Source of the DNA: Phycisphaeraceae bacterium
GTDB taxonomy: Bacteria > Planctomycetota > Phycisphaerae > Phycisphaerales > Zrk34
Assembly (NCBI GenBank): GCA_028284925.1
Contig: JANQQT010000103.1
Span: 1-53,257, forward strand
DNA: 53,257 nt
Direction: 5' to 3'
Positions 44,003 to 52,398 of the stretch are shown in pieces. Each line of letters starts with the position of its first letter. Within the stretch, counting starts at the first letter, position 1. The notes below the pieces were generated by a model. It was not told where the DNA came from. It did no database searches and saw only the letters and a program-made list of their open reading frames with translations. The translations under genes and the position numbers were made by a program.

Positions 44003-45265
44003 ATGCAAGCTGTTGTTATCTCAATTGGAGATGAATTGGTCTTGGGACAAACGGTGGATACGAACGCTGCATGGTTGAGCAGTCAATTGGCATCGTATGG
44101 CGTGAGTACCAAATGGCAACTGACGGTGGCGGATGATCGCGAAGAGATTCAAGACGCTATCACGGAGGCTGCCCATGACGCCGAGCTGGTAATCGTGACC
44201 GGCGGATTAGGTCCCACTGAAGACGACCTGACGCGGTTTGCGCTTGCAGACGCTCTGGAATGTGAGCTGGTTCTGTTTGAGAACGCGTTGGATCATCTGA
44301 CCTCGTGGTTTGAGCAGCGAGGAAGAAAAATGGCGGAGGCAAATCGAGTCCAGGCAATGTTGCCGGGTAAGTCGAGAATGATTTCAAACACCGTGGGTAC
44401 AGCGCCGGGAATTGAGGCCAGTATCGGAGATCATCAAATATTCGTATTTCCGGGGGTGCCGGACGAAATGCGTGTCATGTTCAAACGGAGTATTGTTCCA
44501 TTGCTTCGGGATGAAAGAAACGCGACATCCAAACGGGTAATTCTGGCGCGCAAGGTCAATACCTTCGGTGAGGGCGAATCGAGGGTCGCCGAGTTGTTGG
44601 GTTCGCTCGCGGACAGGGATCGAAATCCGCTGGTGGGTACCACAGTAAGTGATGGGATCGTGGCCGTTCGGATTCGCAGTGAGTCGACGGATACTGAGGA
44701 AGCGGAGGAAGCGCTGAACGCGACGACGCGGGCAGTTGAGGATGCGCTGGGTGAGCTGGTGTTCGGGTGGGATGGCACAACACTGGCAGAAGCGACGGGG
44801 CAGATGCTAAAGACGCAGTGCGAGACCGTAGCCACGGCTGAGAGTTGCACGGGTGGACTCGTGGGAAAGATGTTGACGGACACATCGGGGTCCAGCGATT
44901 ACTACCAGGGAGGTTGGGTAACCTATTCGAATGAGATGAAGTGCGAAGCCCTTGGAGTTGAGATAGGAATGATCGAAAAGCATGGGGCAGTCAGTGAGGA
45001 AGTCGCGATGGCGATGGCGGAAGGAGCAAGAACCAAGTCAGGAGCCGCGTTTGCCCTTTCGCTCACAGGCATCGCAGGCCCGGCCGGCGGGACCGAAGAG
45101 AAACCCGTGGGAACCGTTTGGATTGGATTGAGTGAGTCAGGATACTCCCCTACCGCTGCTCGACACGTATTTGGCGGTAATCGGGAGATGGTACGATTGC
45201 GAGCGAGCTTAACGGCCCTGGACATGCTGCGTGTGAGATTACTGGCAAAAACTGAGGTGATCTGA
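44003..45265 (+). CDS. cinA: CinA-family protein (MoCF domain plus nicotinamide mononucleotide deamidase)
   Basis: The 420-residue protein has an N-terminal molybdopterin-binding-like (MoCF/COG1058) domain (VVISIGDELVLGQTVDTNAA, VTGGLGPTEDDLTRFALADA) that acts as ADP-ribose pyrophosphatase in homologues, and a C-terminal PncC deamidase domain (TAESCTGGLVGKMLTD, YSNEMKCEALGV, SLTGIAGPAGGTEEKPVGTV), with the catalytic Ser in ESCTGG. It recycles pyridine nucleotides. ATG 44003 gives the usual start; a GTG at 43994 is nearer to AGG but would place it too close. Confidence 0.95.
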   Translation: MQAVVISIGDELVLGQTVDTNAAWLSSQLASYGVSTKWQLTVADDREEIQDAITEAAHDAELVIVTGGLGPTEDDLTRFALADALECELVLFENALDHLTSWFEQRGRKMAEANRVQAMLPGKSRMISNTVGTAPGIEASIGDHQIFVFPGVPDEMRVMFKRSIVPLLRDERNATSKRVILARKVNTFGEGESRVAELLGSLADRDRNPLVGTTVSDGIVAVRIRSESTDTEEAEEALNATTRAVEDALGELVFGWDGTTLAEATGQMLKTQCETVATAESCTGGLVGKMLTDTSGSSDYYQGGWVTYSNEMKCEALGVEIGMIEKHGAVSEEVAMAMAEGARTKSGAAFALSLTGIAGPAGGTEEKPVGTVWIGLSESGYSPTAARHVFGGNREMVRLRASLTALDMLRVRLLAKTEVI

Positions 45266-45346
45266 GTGGTGATACCGAGACGGTGAACGGCGTGGAGGTG
45301 TGATTCGTGATAAGAATGCGGGGTCGCGACCGCAGATCAGGTGGGC

Positions 45347-45400
45347 TATTATGGTCGATTCGATTTTGGCCGAGTTAACGTATGCGGCCAAACATTTTTA
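45347..45400 (+). promoter_or_regulatory. aspS leader with terminator-like hairpin
   Basis: TATTAT (45347-45352) resembles a -10 element without a clear -35. A perfect 7-pair stem TTTGGCC (45365-45371) / GGCCAAA (45386-45392), with a 14-base loop containing GTTAAC, is followed by CATTTTT at 45393-45399. This ends 16 bases before the aspS ATG. It might be a weak terminator for the cinA transcript or an attenuator; no T-box sequence is present. Confidence 0.35.
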
Positions 45401-45415
45401 AGAACGGAATTCGGT

Positions 45416-47197
45416 ATGTTAAGAAGAACGCATAGTTGCGGTGAATTACGCAGTGAGGATGTCAATAGCGACGTGGTTCTGGCTGGATGGGTGAATAATT
45501 ACCGCGATCATGGGGGCGTCATTTTTATCGACCTTCGGGACCGTGAGGGAACAACTCAGCTTGTATTTCATCCGGAAAATGCCGAAGCACATGCTCTGTC
45601 CGACAAGTTGCGACACGAGGACGTTGTTGCAGCCAAAGGAAAGGTTGTCACGCGTCAGGAGGGCATGGCGAATCCGAAAATGGTGACCGGGGAGATCGAG
45701 ATTGATTGCGTCGAGCTTGAGATTCTCAATAAGGCGGAAACACCGCCGTTCACACCGGATGATGCGGATCGCGTGGCGGAAGATACCCGTCTCAAATATC
45801 GGTTTATTGATTTACGCAGTCCGCGCATGCATGAGATCTTCAAAACGCGATATCGCGTAACAAAGATTCTCCGCGATGTGTTTGATTCGCATGGATTTTA
45901 CGAAATTGAAACACCGTTCCTGTGCAAAAGCACTCCGGAAGGTGCGCGCGACTTTCTCGTGCCGTCGCGTATTCATGAAGGTCACTTCTACGCATTACCT
46001 CAAAGCCCCCAGTTGTTCAAACAGATTCTGATGACCTCCGGAATGGAGAAATATCTTCAGATCGTGCGGTGTTTTCGGGATGAGGACCCGCGTGCGGATC
46101 GCCAGGCTGAATTTACGCAGATTGATCTGGAGATGAGTTTTGTTGAGCCTGACGACGTCCTGAATGTCGTCGAAGATTCGCTTCGCGCAGTATGGAAAGG
46201 AATACTCGACATCGAGATCGGCGAAGTGCCGCGGATCACCTATGCCGAGGCCATGTCACGCTTCGGGTCGGACCGCCCGGATATGCGATATGACATGGAA
46301 TTGATCGATATCTGTGATCTGGCGGCCAGGACAGACTTCAAGGTATTCACGGGAACGATAGAATCGGGCGGGATCGTGAAGGCGATCCGAGTACCCGGTG
46401 GCGGTGTGATGACGCGATCGCAGACGGACGGATTGGCCGACTGGGTAAAGCAGTTCGGAGCAAAGGGTCTTGCGGTGACTAAGGTGGGCGCAAGCGGGGA
46501 ACTCGAGACGGGTATTTCCAAATTTATCACCCCGATTGCCGGGGACCTGATTGAACGACTTGGGGCAACCGAAGGCGACCTGTTGTGCTTCGCGGCGGAT
46601 ACGAGCAAGGTGGTTCACAGAACACTCGGTGAATTACGTATTAAATTGGCGCATGATTTGGACTTGATCCCGGAAGGCGTTTGGAAGTGGTTATGGGTGG
46701 TGGACTTTCCGCTGTTTGAATGGAACGAGGAGACAGGACGATATGACAGCCTGCATCACCCGTTTACGGCACCGTGCGATGAAGATATTGATAAACTGAC
46801 GGAGGATCACGCCGGCCAGGTTATTAGCAAGGCCTATGACATTATTCTCAATGGATCAGAGTTGGGCGGCGGGAGTATTCGTATCCATTCGCAGGATGTT
46901 CAGAGTAAGGTTTTTGAACTGCTTGGGATCGACGAGGCGTCGGCGGAGTCAAAGTTTGGCTTCCTGCTCAATGCTTTGAAGTATGGGACGCCACCCCACG
47001 GAGGACTTGCGTTGGGATTGGATCGTATCATTATGCATCTGTGCAATACGACCAATATTCGAGACGTTATCGCGTTTCCAAAGACGCAGACCGGAGCGGA
47101 TGTGATGACCGAGGCTCCATCGCCCGTGGATGAAGCCCAGCTTGATGAGTTGGCATTGCGGGTCCAGACGCATCATCTGCCTGAAAAGGCCGTATGA
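45416..47197 (+). CDS. aspS: aspartyl-tRNA synthetase
   Basis: The 593-residue class II synthetase charges tRNA-Asp. Order of domains: OB-fold anticodon-binding (DVVLAGWVNNYRDHGGVIFI), class II motif 2 (IVRCFRDEDPRADRQAEFTQ), bacterial GAD insertion (about 300-420) and motif 3 (PPHGGLALGLDRIIMHL). Length is normal for bacterial AspRS. The frame is open from 45341, but ATG 45416 begins with MLRRTHSCGELR as in homologues. Whether it also charges tRNA-Asn cannot be read here; no gatCAB genes are in the window, and asnB follows instead. Confidence 0.98.
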   Translation: MLRRTHSCGELRSEDVNSDVVLAGWVNNYRDHGGVIFIDLRDREGTTQLVFHPENAEAHALSDKLRHEDVVAAKGKVVTRQEGMANPKMVTGEIEIDCVELEILNKAETPPFTPDDADRVAEDTRLKYRFIDLRSPRMHEIFKTRYRVTKILRDVFDSHGFYEIETPFLCKSTPEGARDFLVPSRIHEGHFYALPQSPQLFKQILMTSGMEKYLQIVRCFRDEDPRADRQAEFTQIDLEMSFVEPDDVLNVVEDSLRAVWKGILDIEIGEVPRITYAEAMSRFGSDRPDMRYDMELIDICDLAARTDFKVFTGTIESGGIVKAIRVPGGGVMTRSQTDGLADWVKQFGAKGLAVTKVGASGELETGISKFITPIAGDLIERLGATEGDLLCFAADTSKVVHRTLGELRIKLAHDLDLIPEGVWKWLWVVDFPLFEWNEETGRYDSLHHPFTAPCDEDIDKLTEDHAGQVISKAYDIILNGSELGGGSIRIHSQDVQSKVFELLGIDEASAESKFGFLLNALKYGTPPHGGLALGLDRIIMHLCNTTNIRDVIAFPKTQTGADVMTEAPSPVDEAQLDELALRVQTHHLPEKAV

Positions 47198-47230
47198 TTT
47201 GATTGGCAATTGACATTAACGATGGAATTG

Positions 47231-47270
47231 AACGACGGGCTGAGATGATCTTCAGCGCGTCGTTTTATTT
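47231..47270 (+). terminator. intrinsic terminator between aspS and asnB
   Basis: AACGACG-G-GCTGA, an 8-base loop, TCAGC-G-CGTCGTT forms 12 pairs with one G-G mismatch, followed by TTATTT. It ends 18 bases before the asnB ATG, so asnB needs its own start or read-through. Confidence 0.7.
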
Positions 47271-47287
47271 AGGAACAAATTCAAGGC

Positions 47288-49129
47288 ATGTGTGGTATAG
47301 CCGGGCTTGTTCAATTTGATGCCTCGCCCGTCGAGCAGGGACGATTGGAATCGGCGCGCGGAGTTCTCGATCCCCGCGGACCGGACGGTTGCGGTGTGTT
47401 CCTTGAAAGCGGAGTGGGACTTCTGCATACACGTCTGGCCGTCGTGGATATTGTCGGCGGACACCAGCCAATGGTGTACGAGGACGAAACGGGAGAGAGA
47501 ATCGCCGTAGCGTTCAATGGAGAGGTTTACAATCACCGGGAATTGCGGATCGAATTAGAGAGAATGGGGCACCGCTTCACAACGGATCACAGTGATACGG
47601 AAGTACTGTTGCACGGGTATCGTGCCTGGGGAACGGACCTCGTCCAGCATTTGCGTGGGATGTTTGCTTTTGTGATATGGGATCGCGCAGGAGGTACGGT
47701 AATGCTTGCACGGGATCCTTTCGGCAAAAAACCGATTTATTATCACCATACGAGAAATCGATTGGTGATCGGTAGTACGGTGGCAGCGGTGTGCACATTG
47801 ATCGGGCAGAAACCCTCGATTGATATGCAGGGTTTGGGAGAGTATTTGACGTTGGGGTATACGCACTCACAAAGTTTGGTTAAGGATGTCCACGAATTGA
47901 CGCCGGGACATGTGATGGTAGCGGACTCCTCCGGGAAGGTGAGCTTCAACCGTTACGTATCATTGCCGGGCTCCTCAAACGAGACAAATGGCAATGGGGG
48001 CACGTTGCTGGATGTGGATAACGCGTTGCAGGACGCGGTGGTACGCCGACTCGAGGCGGATGTACCCGTCGGTTGTTTTCTATCGGGCGGCATCGACAGC
48101 TCGGTCATCGCTGCCATCGCCCAGCGAAAGCTCGCGCCGAAATGTGAGCGGATCAAAACCTTCACTGTCGTGATGGACAAGAAAGACCATGATGAATCCA
48201 AATGGGCAAAGGCCGCAGCGCTTTACATTGGGTCTGACCATCGTGAACTCCCCGTCAAGATCGAATTTATCGAAGACCTTCGATACTTGGTTCAACTGAT
48301 GGGAGAACCGTTCGGCGACAGTTCGATCCTGCCCACATACTGGCTTTCCAGGGCGGTACGTGAGCATGTGACGGTCGCATTGAGCGGCGATGGAGGGGAT
48401 GAATTGTTTGGAGGATATGATCGGTACCGCGCAATGGGTCTGATTGGACGACATGGATGGTGGCTGAAGCGTATACCCAGGGCATTCATTGGCGATGGAA
48501 CGATTAAGAGCAAGCGGGGACGTATGAGGCGACTGACTGCCGCGGCTGAATTCGCCTCTGCGAATGAATCCTATCTGGACATGATCAGACTCTTTGACGG
48601 GGAAGCAATTAAAGATATGGGCTTTGATGGCGTAACGGGGATCAAGGCGTTATCCAACTGGGTCGGCAATACGGATGGCGCATATGCCGCGCGCCGATGG
48701 GATATGCACCACTATCTCCCGTCAGACCTTCTCACCAAGGTGGATCGCGCTTCGATGGCCGCGGGATTGGAAGTTCGCTGTCCGTTTCTGGATTTGGATG
48801 TGAGCGAAGCAGCCGCGCGCTTACCGAAGCGACTTACACGATGGGGAAAGGTCGGGTTAAAGAAGGTCGCACGACGGTACCTACCCCAGACTCTGATCAA
48901 GCGGAAAAAGATGGGATTCGCGTTGCCAATCGGGGCGTGGTTTCAGGACGAACTCAAGCCGCTGATAACAAGCTACCTGATGGACGGCCCGCAGCTTCGG
49001 GAACTGGGTGTGCGACGAGAGGCAATGGAAACACTGATTGGGGAACATTCTGGGGGCATAAGGGACCATTCGCAGCGGATTTTTGCACTCTTAAGCCTCT
49101 CGGTTTGGATGGAGTGGGCGGGAGTTTGA
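47288..49129 (+). CDS. asnB: asparagine synthetase (glutamine-hydrolysing)
   Basis: The 613-residue enzyme makes asparagine from aspartate, glutamine and ATP. The N-terminal glutaminase domain starts MCGIAGLVQ with nucleophile Cys2 after processing, then RGPDGCG-type residues and FNGEVYNHRELR. The synthetase domain has the PP-loop CFLSGGIDSSV and HHYLPSDLLTKVDRASMA. Length is typical for AsnB-type synthetases. The short distance after aspS groups aspartate-using enzymes, but a terminator lies between them. Some members of this family modify peptides or sugars instead of free aspartate, so the substrate is likely but not proven. Confidence 0.9.
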   Translation: MCGIAGLVQFDASPVEQGRLESARGVLDPRGPDGCGVFLESGVGLLHTRLAVVDIVGGHQPMVYEDETGERIAVAFNGEVYNHRELRIELERMGHRFTTDHSDTEVLLHGYRAWGTDLVQHLRGMFAFVIWDRAGGTVMLARDPFGKKPIYYHHTRNRLVIGSTVAAVCTLIGQKPSIDMQGLGEYLTLGYTHSQSLVKDVHELTPGHVMVADSSGKVSFNRYVSLPGSSNETNGNGGTLLDVDNALQDAVVRRLEADVPVGCFLSGGIDSSVIAAIAQRKLAPKCERIKTFTVVMDKKDHDESKWAKAAALYIGSDHRELPVKIEFIEDLRYLVQLMGEPFGDSSILPTYWLSRAVREHVTVALSGDGGDELFGGYDRYRAMGLIGRHGWWLKRIPRAFIGDGTIKSKRGRMRRLTAAAEFASANESYLDMIRLFDGEAIKDMGFDGVTGIKALSNWVGNTDGAYAARRWDMHHYLPSDLLTKVDRASMAAGLEVRCPFLDLDVSEAAARLPKRLTRWGKVGLKKVARRYLPQTLIKRKKMGFALPIGAWFQDELKPLITSYLMDGPQLRELGVRREAMETLIGEHSGGIRDHSQRIFALLSLSVWMEWAGV

Positions 49130-49192
49130 GATCGCAATCAAGGTTAACGGGCGATTTCGGAATGCCATACGGTCGGAAAGTCTTCTCGGATA

Positions 49193-49206
49193 TATAATGA
49201 TTTGTT
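49193..49206 (+). promoter_or_regulatory. -10 element placed for a leaderless amrS transcript
   Basis: A perfect TATAAT (49193-49198) ends eight bases before the ATG at 49207, and there is no ribosome-binding site. A start at about 49205-49207 would give an mRNA beginning at or next to the start codon. No -35 of TTGACA type is present at 16-18 bases. Confidence 0.45.
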
Positions 49207-50346
49207 ATGGCCCTTCAATCCCCTGAAGCCATCGAACTGAAGCGTCTGCTTCACGATATGTCAAGTGCGGGGAGTTTGTATACGCGACTGGATGACAACC
49301 GCCTCGAATGTTACGCATGTGGCCACCTGTGCAAAATCGCGGAGGGCAAGGAAGGCGTGTGTCGGGTACGTTATCAGGAAGACGGTGTGTTGCGCGTACC
49401 GGGCGGTTATGTGGCATCCTTGGCTTGCGATCCGATTGAGAAGAAGCCGTTTTTCCACGCGTTCGTGGGCCGGCCCGCAATGAGTTTCGGGATGCTGGGG
49501 TGTGACCTGCATTGCGGTTACTGCCAGAACTGGGTGACAAGTCAGGCGATGCGGGACGATAATGCCGTGTCTGGCGTGAGGACAGTAAGTGCAAAAGAGC
49601 TGGCGGATGCGGCAGTCAGATATGGGGCTCCGGTAATTACATCAACCTACAACGAGCCGTTGATTACGGCAGAGTGGGCGCTGGAAGTTTTTTCAGAAGC
49701 ACAAATGAAGGGAGTCTTGGGAGCATTTGTATCCAACGGCAACGCAACGGAAAAGGTTTTGGATTTTCTAAAGCCCTACGTGAACCTTTACAAGGTGGAT
49801 CTAAAATCATTCCAGGATCGGGAGTATCGCAAGCTGGGTGGGCAATTGGAAAACGTCAGGCGAACGATCAGGCAGTTGCATGAGCGGGGAATCTGGCTCG
49901 AAGTAGTGACACTTAGCGTTCCCGGTTTGAATGATTCGGATGATGAGTTTAAGGAGATGGCGGAATTCCTTGTGGGCATTTCACCTGACATACCGTGGCA
50001 CATCACAGCATTTCACAGTGATTACAAGATGCAAAGCACACCGGACACGGAGGCCGACCGATTGATTTCCGCATGTGAGATCGGGACCAGGGCAGGTTTA
50101 CGATATGTGTATGCGGGGAATCGTCCGGGACGGGTGGGCGAGCTGGAAAACACGCGTTGCCATCATTGCAACGCCACAGTTATTCGACGACAGGGATTCC
50201 GAATACTTGAGAACAGGCTGGTGAGGGGATGGTGCCCGGACTGTGGAGGAAGAGTGCCTGGATTCTGGGCGAGGGATTGTGTCGTTCCACAGGAAGGAGC
50301 AGGACAATCTGCATGGCTGCAAAAACATCCGGAAGCACGAGCATAG
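49207..50346 (+). CDS. amrS: AmmeMemoRadiSam system radical SAM enzyme AmrS
   Basis: The 379-residue protein belongs to the radical SAM family whose 4Fe-4S cluster is held by Cys99, Cys103 and Cys106 (GCDLHCGYCQNW). It has an N-terminal cysteine cluster (CYACGHLCKIAEGKEGVC) and a C-terminal zinc ribbon (CHHCNATVIRRQG, then WCPDCGGRVPGFW). TYNEPLITAEWALEVFSEA and PWHITAFHSDYKMQ are family segments. The family is linked to AMMECR1 (AmrA) and MEMO (AmrB) proteins, but neither gene is next to it. The reaction is not established from sequence. Confidence 0.9.
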   Translation: MALQSPEAIELKRLLHDMSSAGSLYTRLDDNRLECYACGHLCKIAEGKEGVCRVRYQEDGVLRVPGGYVASLACDPIEKKPFFHAFVGRPAMSFGMLGCDLHCGYCQNWVTSQAMRDDNAVSGVRTVSAKELADAAVRYGAPVITSTYNEPLITAEWALEVFSEAQMKGVLGAFVSNGNATEKVLDFLKPYVNLYKVDLKSFQDREYRKLGGQLENVRRTIRQLHERGIWLEVVTLSVPGLNDSDDEFKEMAEFLVGISPDIPWHITAFHSDYKMQSTPDTEADRLISACEIGTRAGLRYVYAGNRPGRVGELENTRCHHCNATVIRRQGFRILENRLVRGWCPDCGGRVPGFWARDCVVPQEGAGQSAWLQKHPEARA

Positions 50347-50439
50347 GTATTTCGCAGACAAGATCCGGAACATACGGGTTATTGCCTCTCCAAAGAATCG
50401 CGCGTGTGGTCCAATGGCATTGACCCGTTATGATCGGCC

Positions 50440-50787
50440 ATGGATTATTTTCATGATGATATTGACGAGCGAATTTTAGTCCTCCAGTTGGATAGCGCGG
50501 TAAATACGGATGCGTGCCACGCATTAGTTCAAAAGATTGAAGGGATGATCGAAAATGGTTTGCGTGGAATTATTGCTGACTGTTCTGAATTGGAATACAT
50601 TTCGAGTTCGGGCGTCGGCATTCTCTTAAGACTTTACCGTTACGTGAATCAGCACGGCAGCCGTATCACGGTTGCAGGAGCAAATTCGGAAGTTGCAGAA
50701 GTGCTTCAGCTCACACGATTTGATGAGCTGCTGGGGATACATCAGGACATAGAGACGGCAAGGGAAGAAATCGCGAAGAGCAATTAA
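50440..50787 (+). CDS. STAS-domain anti-anti-sigma factor-like protein
   Basis: A 115-residue single STAS domain. The phosphorylatable Ser lies in LEYISSSGVGILLRLYRYV, which matches the DSSG-type motif of anti-sigma factor antagonists such as SpoIIAA, with Tyr-Ile-Ser in place of Asp-Ser. Its C-terminus LTRFDELLGIHQDIETAREE is typical. It would release a sigma factor or control another partner after phosphorylation by a Ser kinase. No anti-sigma kinase is in the window. A TATGAT at 50429-50434 lies just before the ATG, with no ribosome-binding site. Confidence 0.88.
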   Translation: MDYFHDDIDERILVLQLDSAVNTDACHALVQKIEGMIENGLRGIIADCSELEYISSSGVGILLRLYRYVNQHGSRITVAGANSEVAEVLQLTRFDELLGIHQDIETAREEIAKSN

Positions 50788-50798
50788 GTCGGGAATAA

Positions 50799-51227
50799 TC
50801 ACTTTTCCGATCGACTGATTTTCTCCAGAGATTTGATGAACTGAACCAGGTCATCGATTTCCGTTGCCTTGAATTGCAGGGCGGGCATAGTGGCGGGTTG
50901 CCCCCGAATGACGCGTGCGCGTGGATTGATGATGGAATCGCGAAGATACGCTTCGTCAACCGTCGCCGTGGAGCCGTCGGTGTGGATTACGGTCGAACTG
51001 TACATACCGGTGAGAGGACTGGCTTCTTGCGTGGTGGCGCGCAATGCCTCGGTCATGGGATGGCAATCCATGCAACCGCGCGTCTTGATAAAGATTGCCC
51101 CCCGTTGCACCGCGGTCATTTTCTCCAGTTCATCCCGCGAAGGTTCGGGAGTACTCCTAGAGCCACATGCGTTGGTCCCGAAAAGGACAAAAACTCCGAT
51201 ACACCATATGGACAATTGCTTCACCAT
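50799..51227 (-). CDS. cytochrome c-like lipoprotein
   Basis: The 142-residue exported protein has a signal ending TNAC, a weak lipobox, and one haem-attachment motif GCMDCH. The later PATMPALQF supplies a likely axial Met, as in class I cytochromes c. It would carry electrons in the periplasm. AGGAG precedes the ATG. It lies 55 bases after the prenyltransferase-fold gene on the same strand and meets the STAS gene tail to tail. Confidence 0.85.
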   Translation of the reverse strand: MVKQLSIWCIGVFVLFGTNACGSRSTPEPSRDELEKMTAVQRGAIFIKTRGCMDCHPMTEALRATTQEASPLTGMYSSTVIHTDGSTATVDEAYLRDSIINPRARVIRGQPATMPALQFKATEIDDLVQFIKSLEKISRSEK

Positions 51228-51282
51228 GATCTCCTATATCCCCACGCACAATGATAGAAGGGGTCGAAACAAGAATGCCCAA

Positions 51283-52398
51283 TCAACGCTGATAAATCGG
51301 TAAATAGTGATACTTGACCGCAAGGGAAAGGACGCCGAGTGAGGTGGCGTAGACGCGACCGTAGGATCGCTCCGAGCTGTTGCCCGCAAACCATGAACCA
51401 TCGCGCTGCTGGTATTTAAGTAGCATGGACTGCACGATCGTGCGAGCGGTCTTGGCATGTTCTCCGCCACGCTGGTACATACCCTGGGCGTAATAGTAAG
51501 TCCCGTAAAAAAACCAACGCTGATACCATTGAGGCGGGCGCTTGCTCAGCCAATCCGCCGCGCCCTTGGCAAGCGGCGACTTGTATTCACCGCAGACCTG
51601 CATGGCCAGAAGGCCCGCGGCTGCCATGGCATATTCCGGGCCTCCTCCAGGCTGGTAGGCAAACGCAGAGACTTTATTAACGGGCGTCCCATCAGGGTGG
51701 AGACGCGAGTAGTAAGAACGCTTGAGGTAGGCAACCGCATCTTCAATGGATTTGGCGGGAATGTCCAGCCCCGCGTTCTTCGCGGATCGAAGAGCCATGA
51801 GTTGCCAGATAGTGATGGAAAGATCCGCATCGCGCGCGGTTGGTGTATAACGCCAACCGCCGCGAAAGCGATAACTCTTGTAAACACGTTGCGACTGGAG
51901 AATGAGATTGATTGCTTTTTTGAGTCGTAGGCGGATAAGTTTGTCCTGTTCGATATCGAGACCCATCCCGAGCATTTCAGCCAGCGTAAGCGTGATGATC
52001 CCATGACCATACATTTTGGATCGATCAGCAAGGCCAAAATAACCGGAAGAGTGCTGGCGGTCTTCGCGTAGGATAAATTCCAGACCTTTACGCATGGCAC
52101 GCCCGTAAGGAGTAGGATCGGTGGGCTGGTGTCCGACGGCGGCCATCGCCATCATAGAAAGCGCGGTCATGGTGGTGTCGTGCGTGCGGTCGGTAATGGC
52201 GCCCGTTCGATGCTGACGAGAGATTAGAAAATTAATCGCACGATTGATCGCCGTATCAACCTGATCCTTCTTAAAAGCAGCCGCGGGATCTGCATCCGGC
52301 ACGTCAAAGGGTTGCGCAACGGCAACTGAAGAAAACAACGTCGTCACAAGTAACGCAAGAATCAGCGATCGGGTTTTAATAGATAACTGCGCATTCAT
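51283..52398 (-). CDS. exported terpenoid cyclase/prenyltransferase alpha-alpha-barrel protein
   Basis: The 371-residue protein has a signal peptide (SLILALLVTTLFSSVAVAQP) and repeats of the squalene oxidase/prenyltransferase type: INRAINFLISRQHRTGAI, then MLLKYQQRDGSWFAGNSSE. QRDGSWF is a QW-like motif. The acidic DxDD of true squalene cyclases is not seen, so it is likely a structural or binding version of the fold. Its ATG overlaps the stop of the next gene upstream by four bases, indicating translational coupling. Confidence 0.85.
   Translation of the reverse strand: MNAQLSIKTRSLILALLVTTLFSSVAVAQPFDVPDADPAAAFKKDQVDTAINRAINFLISRQHRTGAITDRTHDTTMTALSMMAMAAVGHQPTDPTPYGRAMRKGLEFILREDRQHSSGYFGLADRSKMYGHGIITLTLAEMLGMGLDIEQDKLIRLRLKKAINLILQSQRVYKSYRFRGGWRYTPTARDADLSITIWQLMALRSAKNAGLDIPAKSIEDAVAYLKRSYYSRLHPDGTPVNKVSAFAYQPGGGPEYAMAAAGLLAMQVCGEYKSPLAKGAADWLSKRPPQWYQRWFFYGTYYYAQGMYQRGGEHAKTARTIVQSMLLKYQQRDGSWFAGNSSERSYGRVYATSLGVLSLAVKYHYLPIYQR

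Noticed and set aside
45322..45331. Palindrome GGTCGCGACC upstream of aspS
   Set aside because: A perfect 10-base palindrome but too short and isolated to support a binding site.
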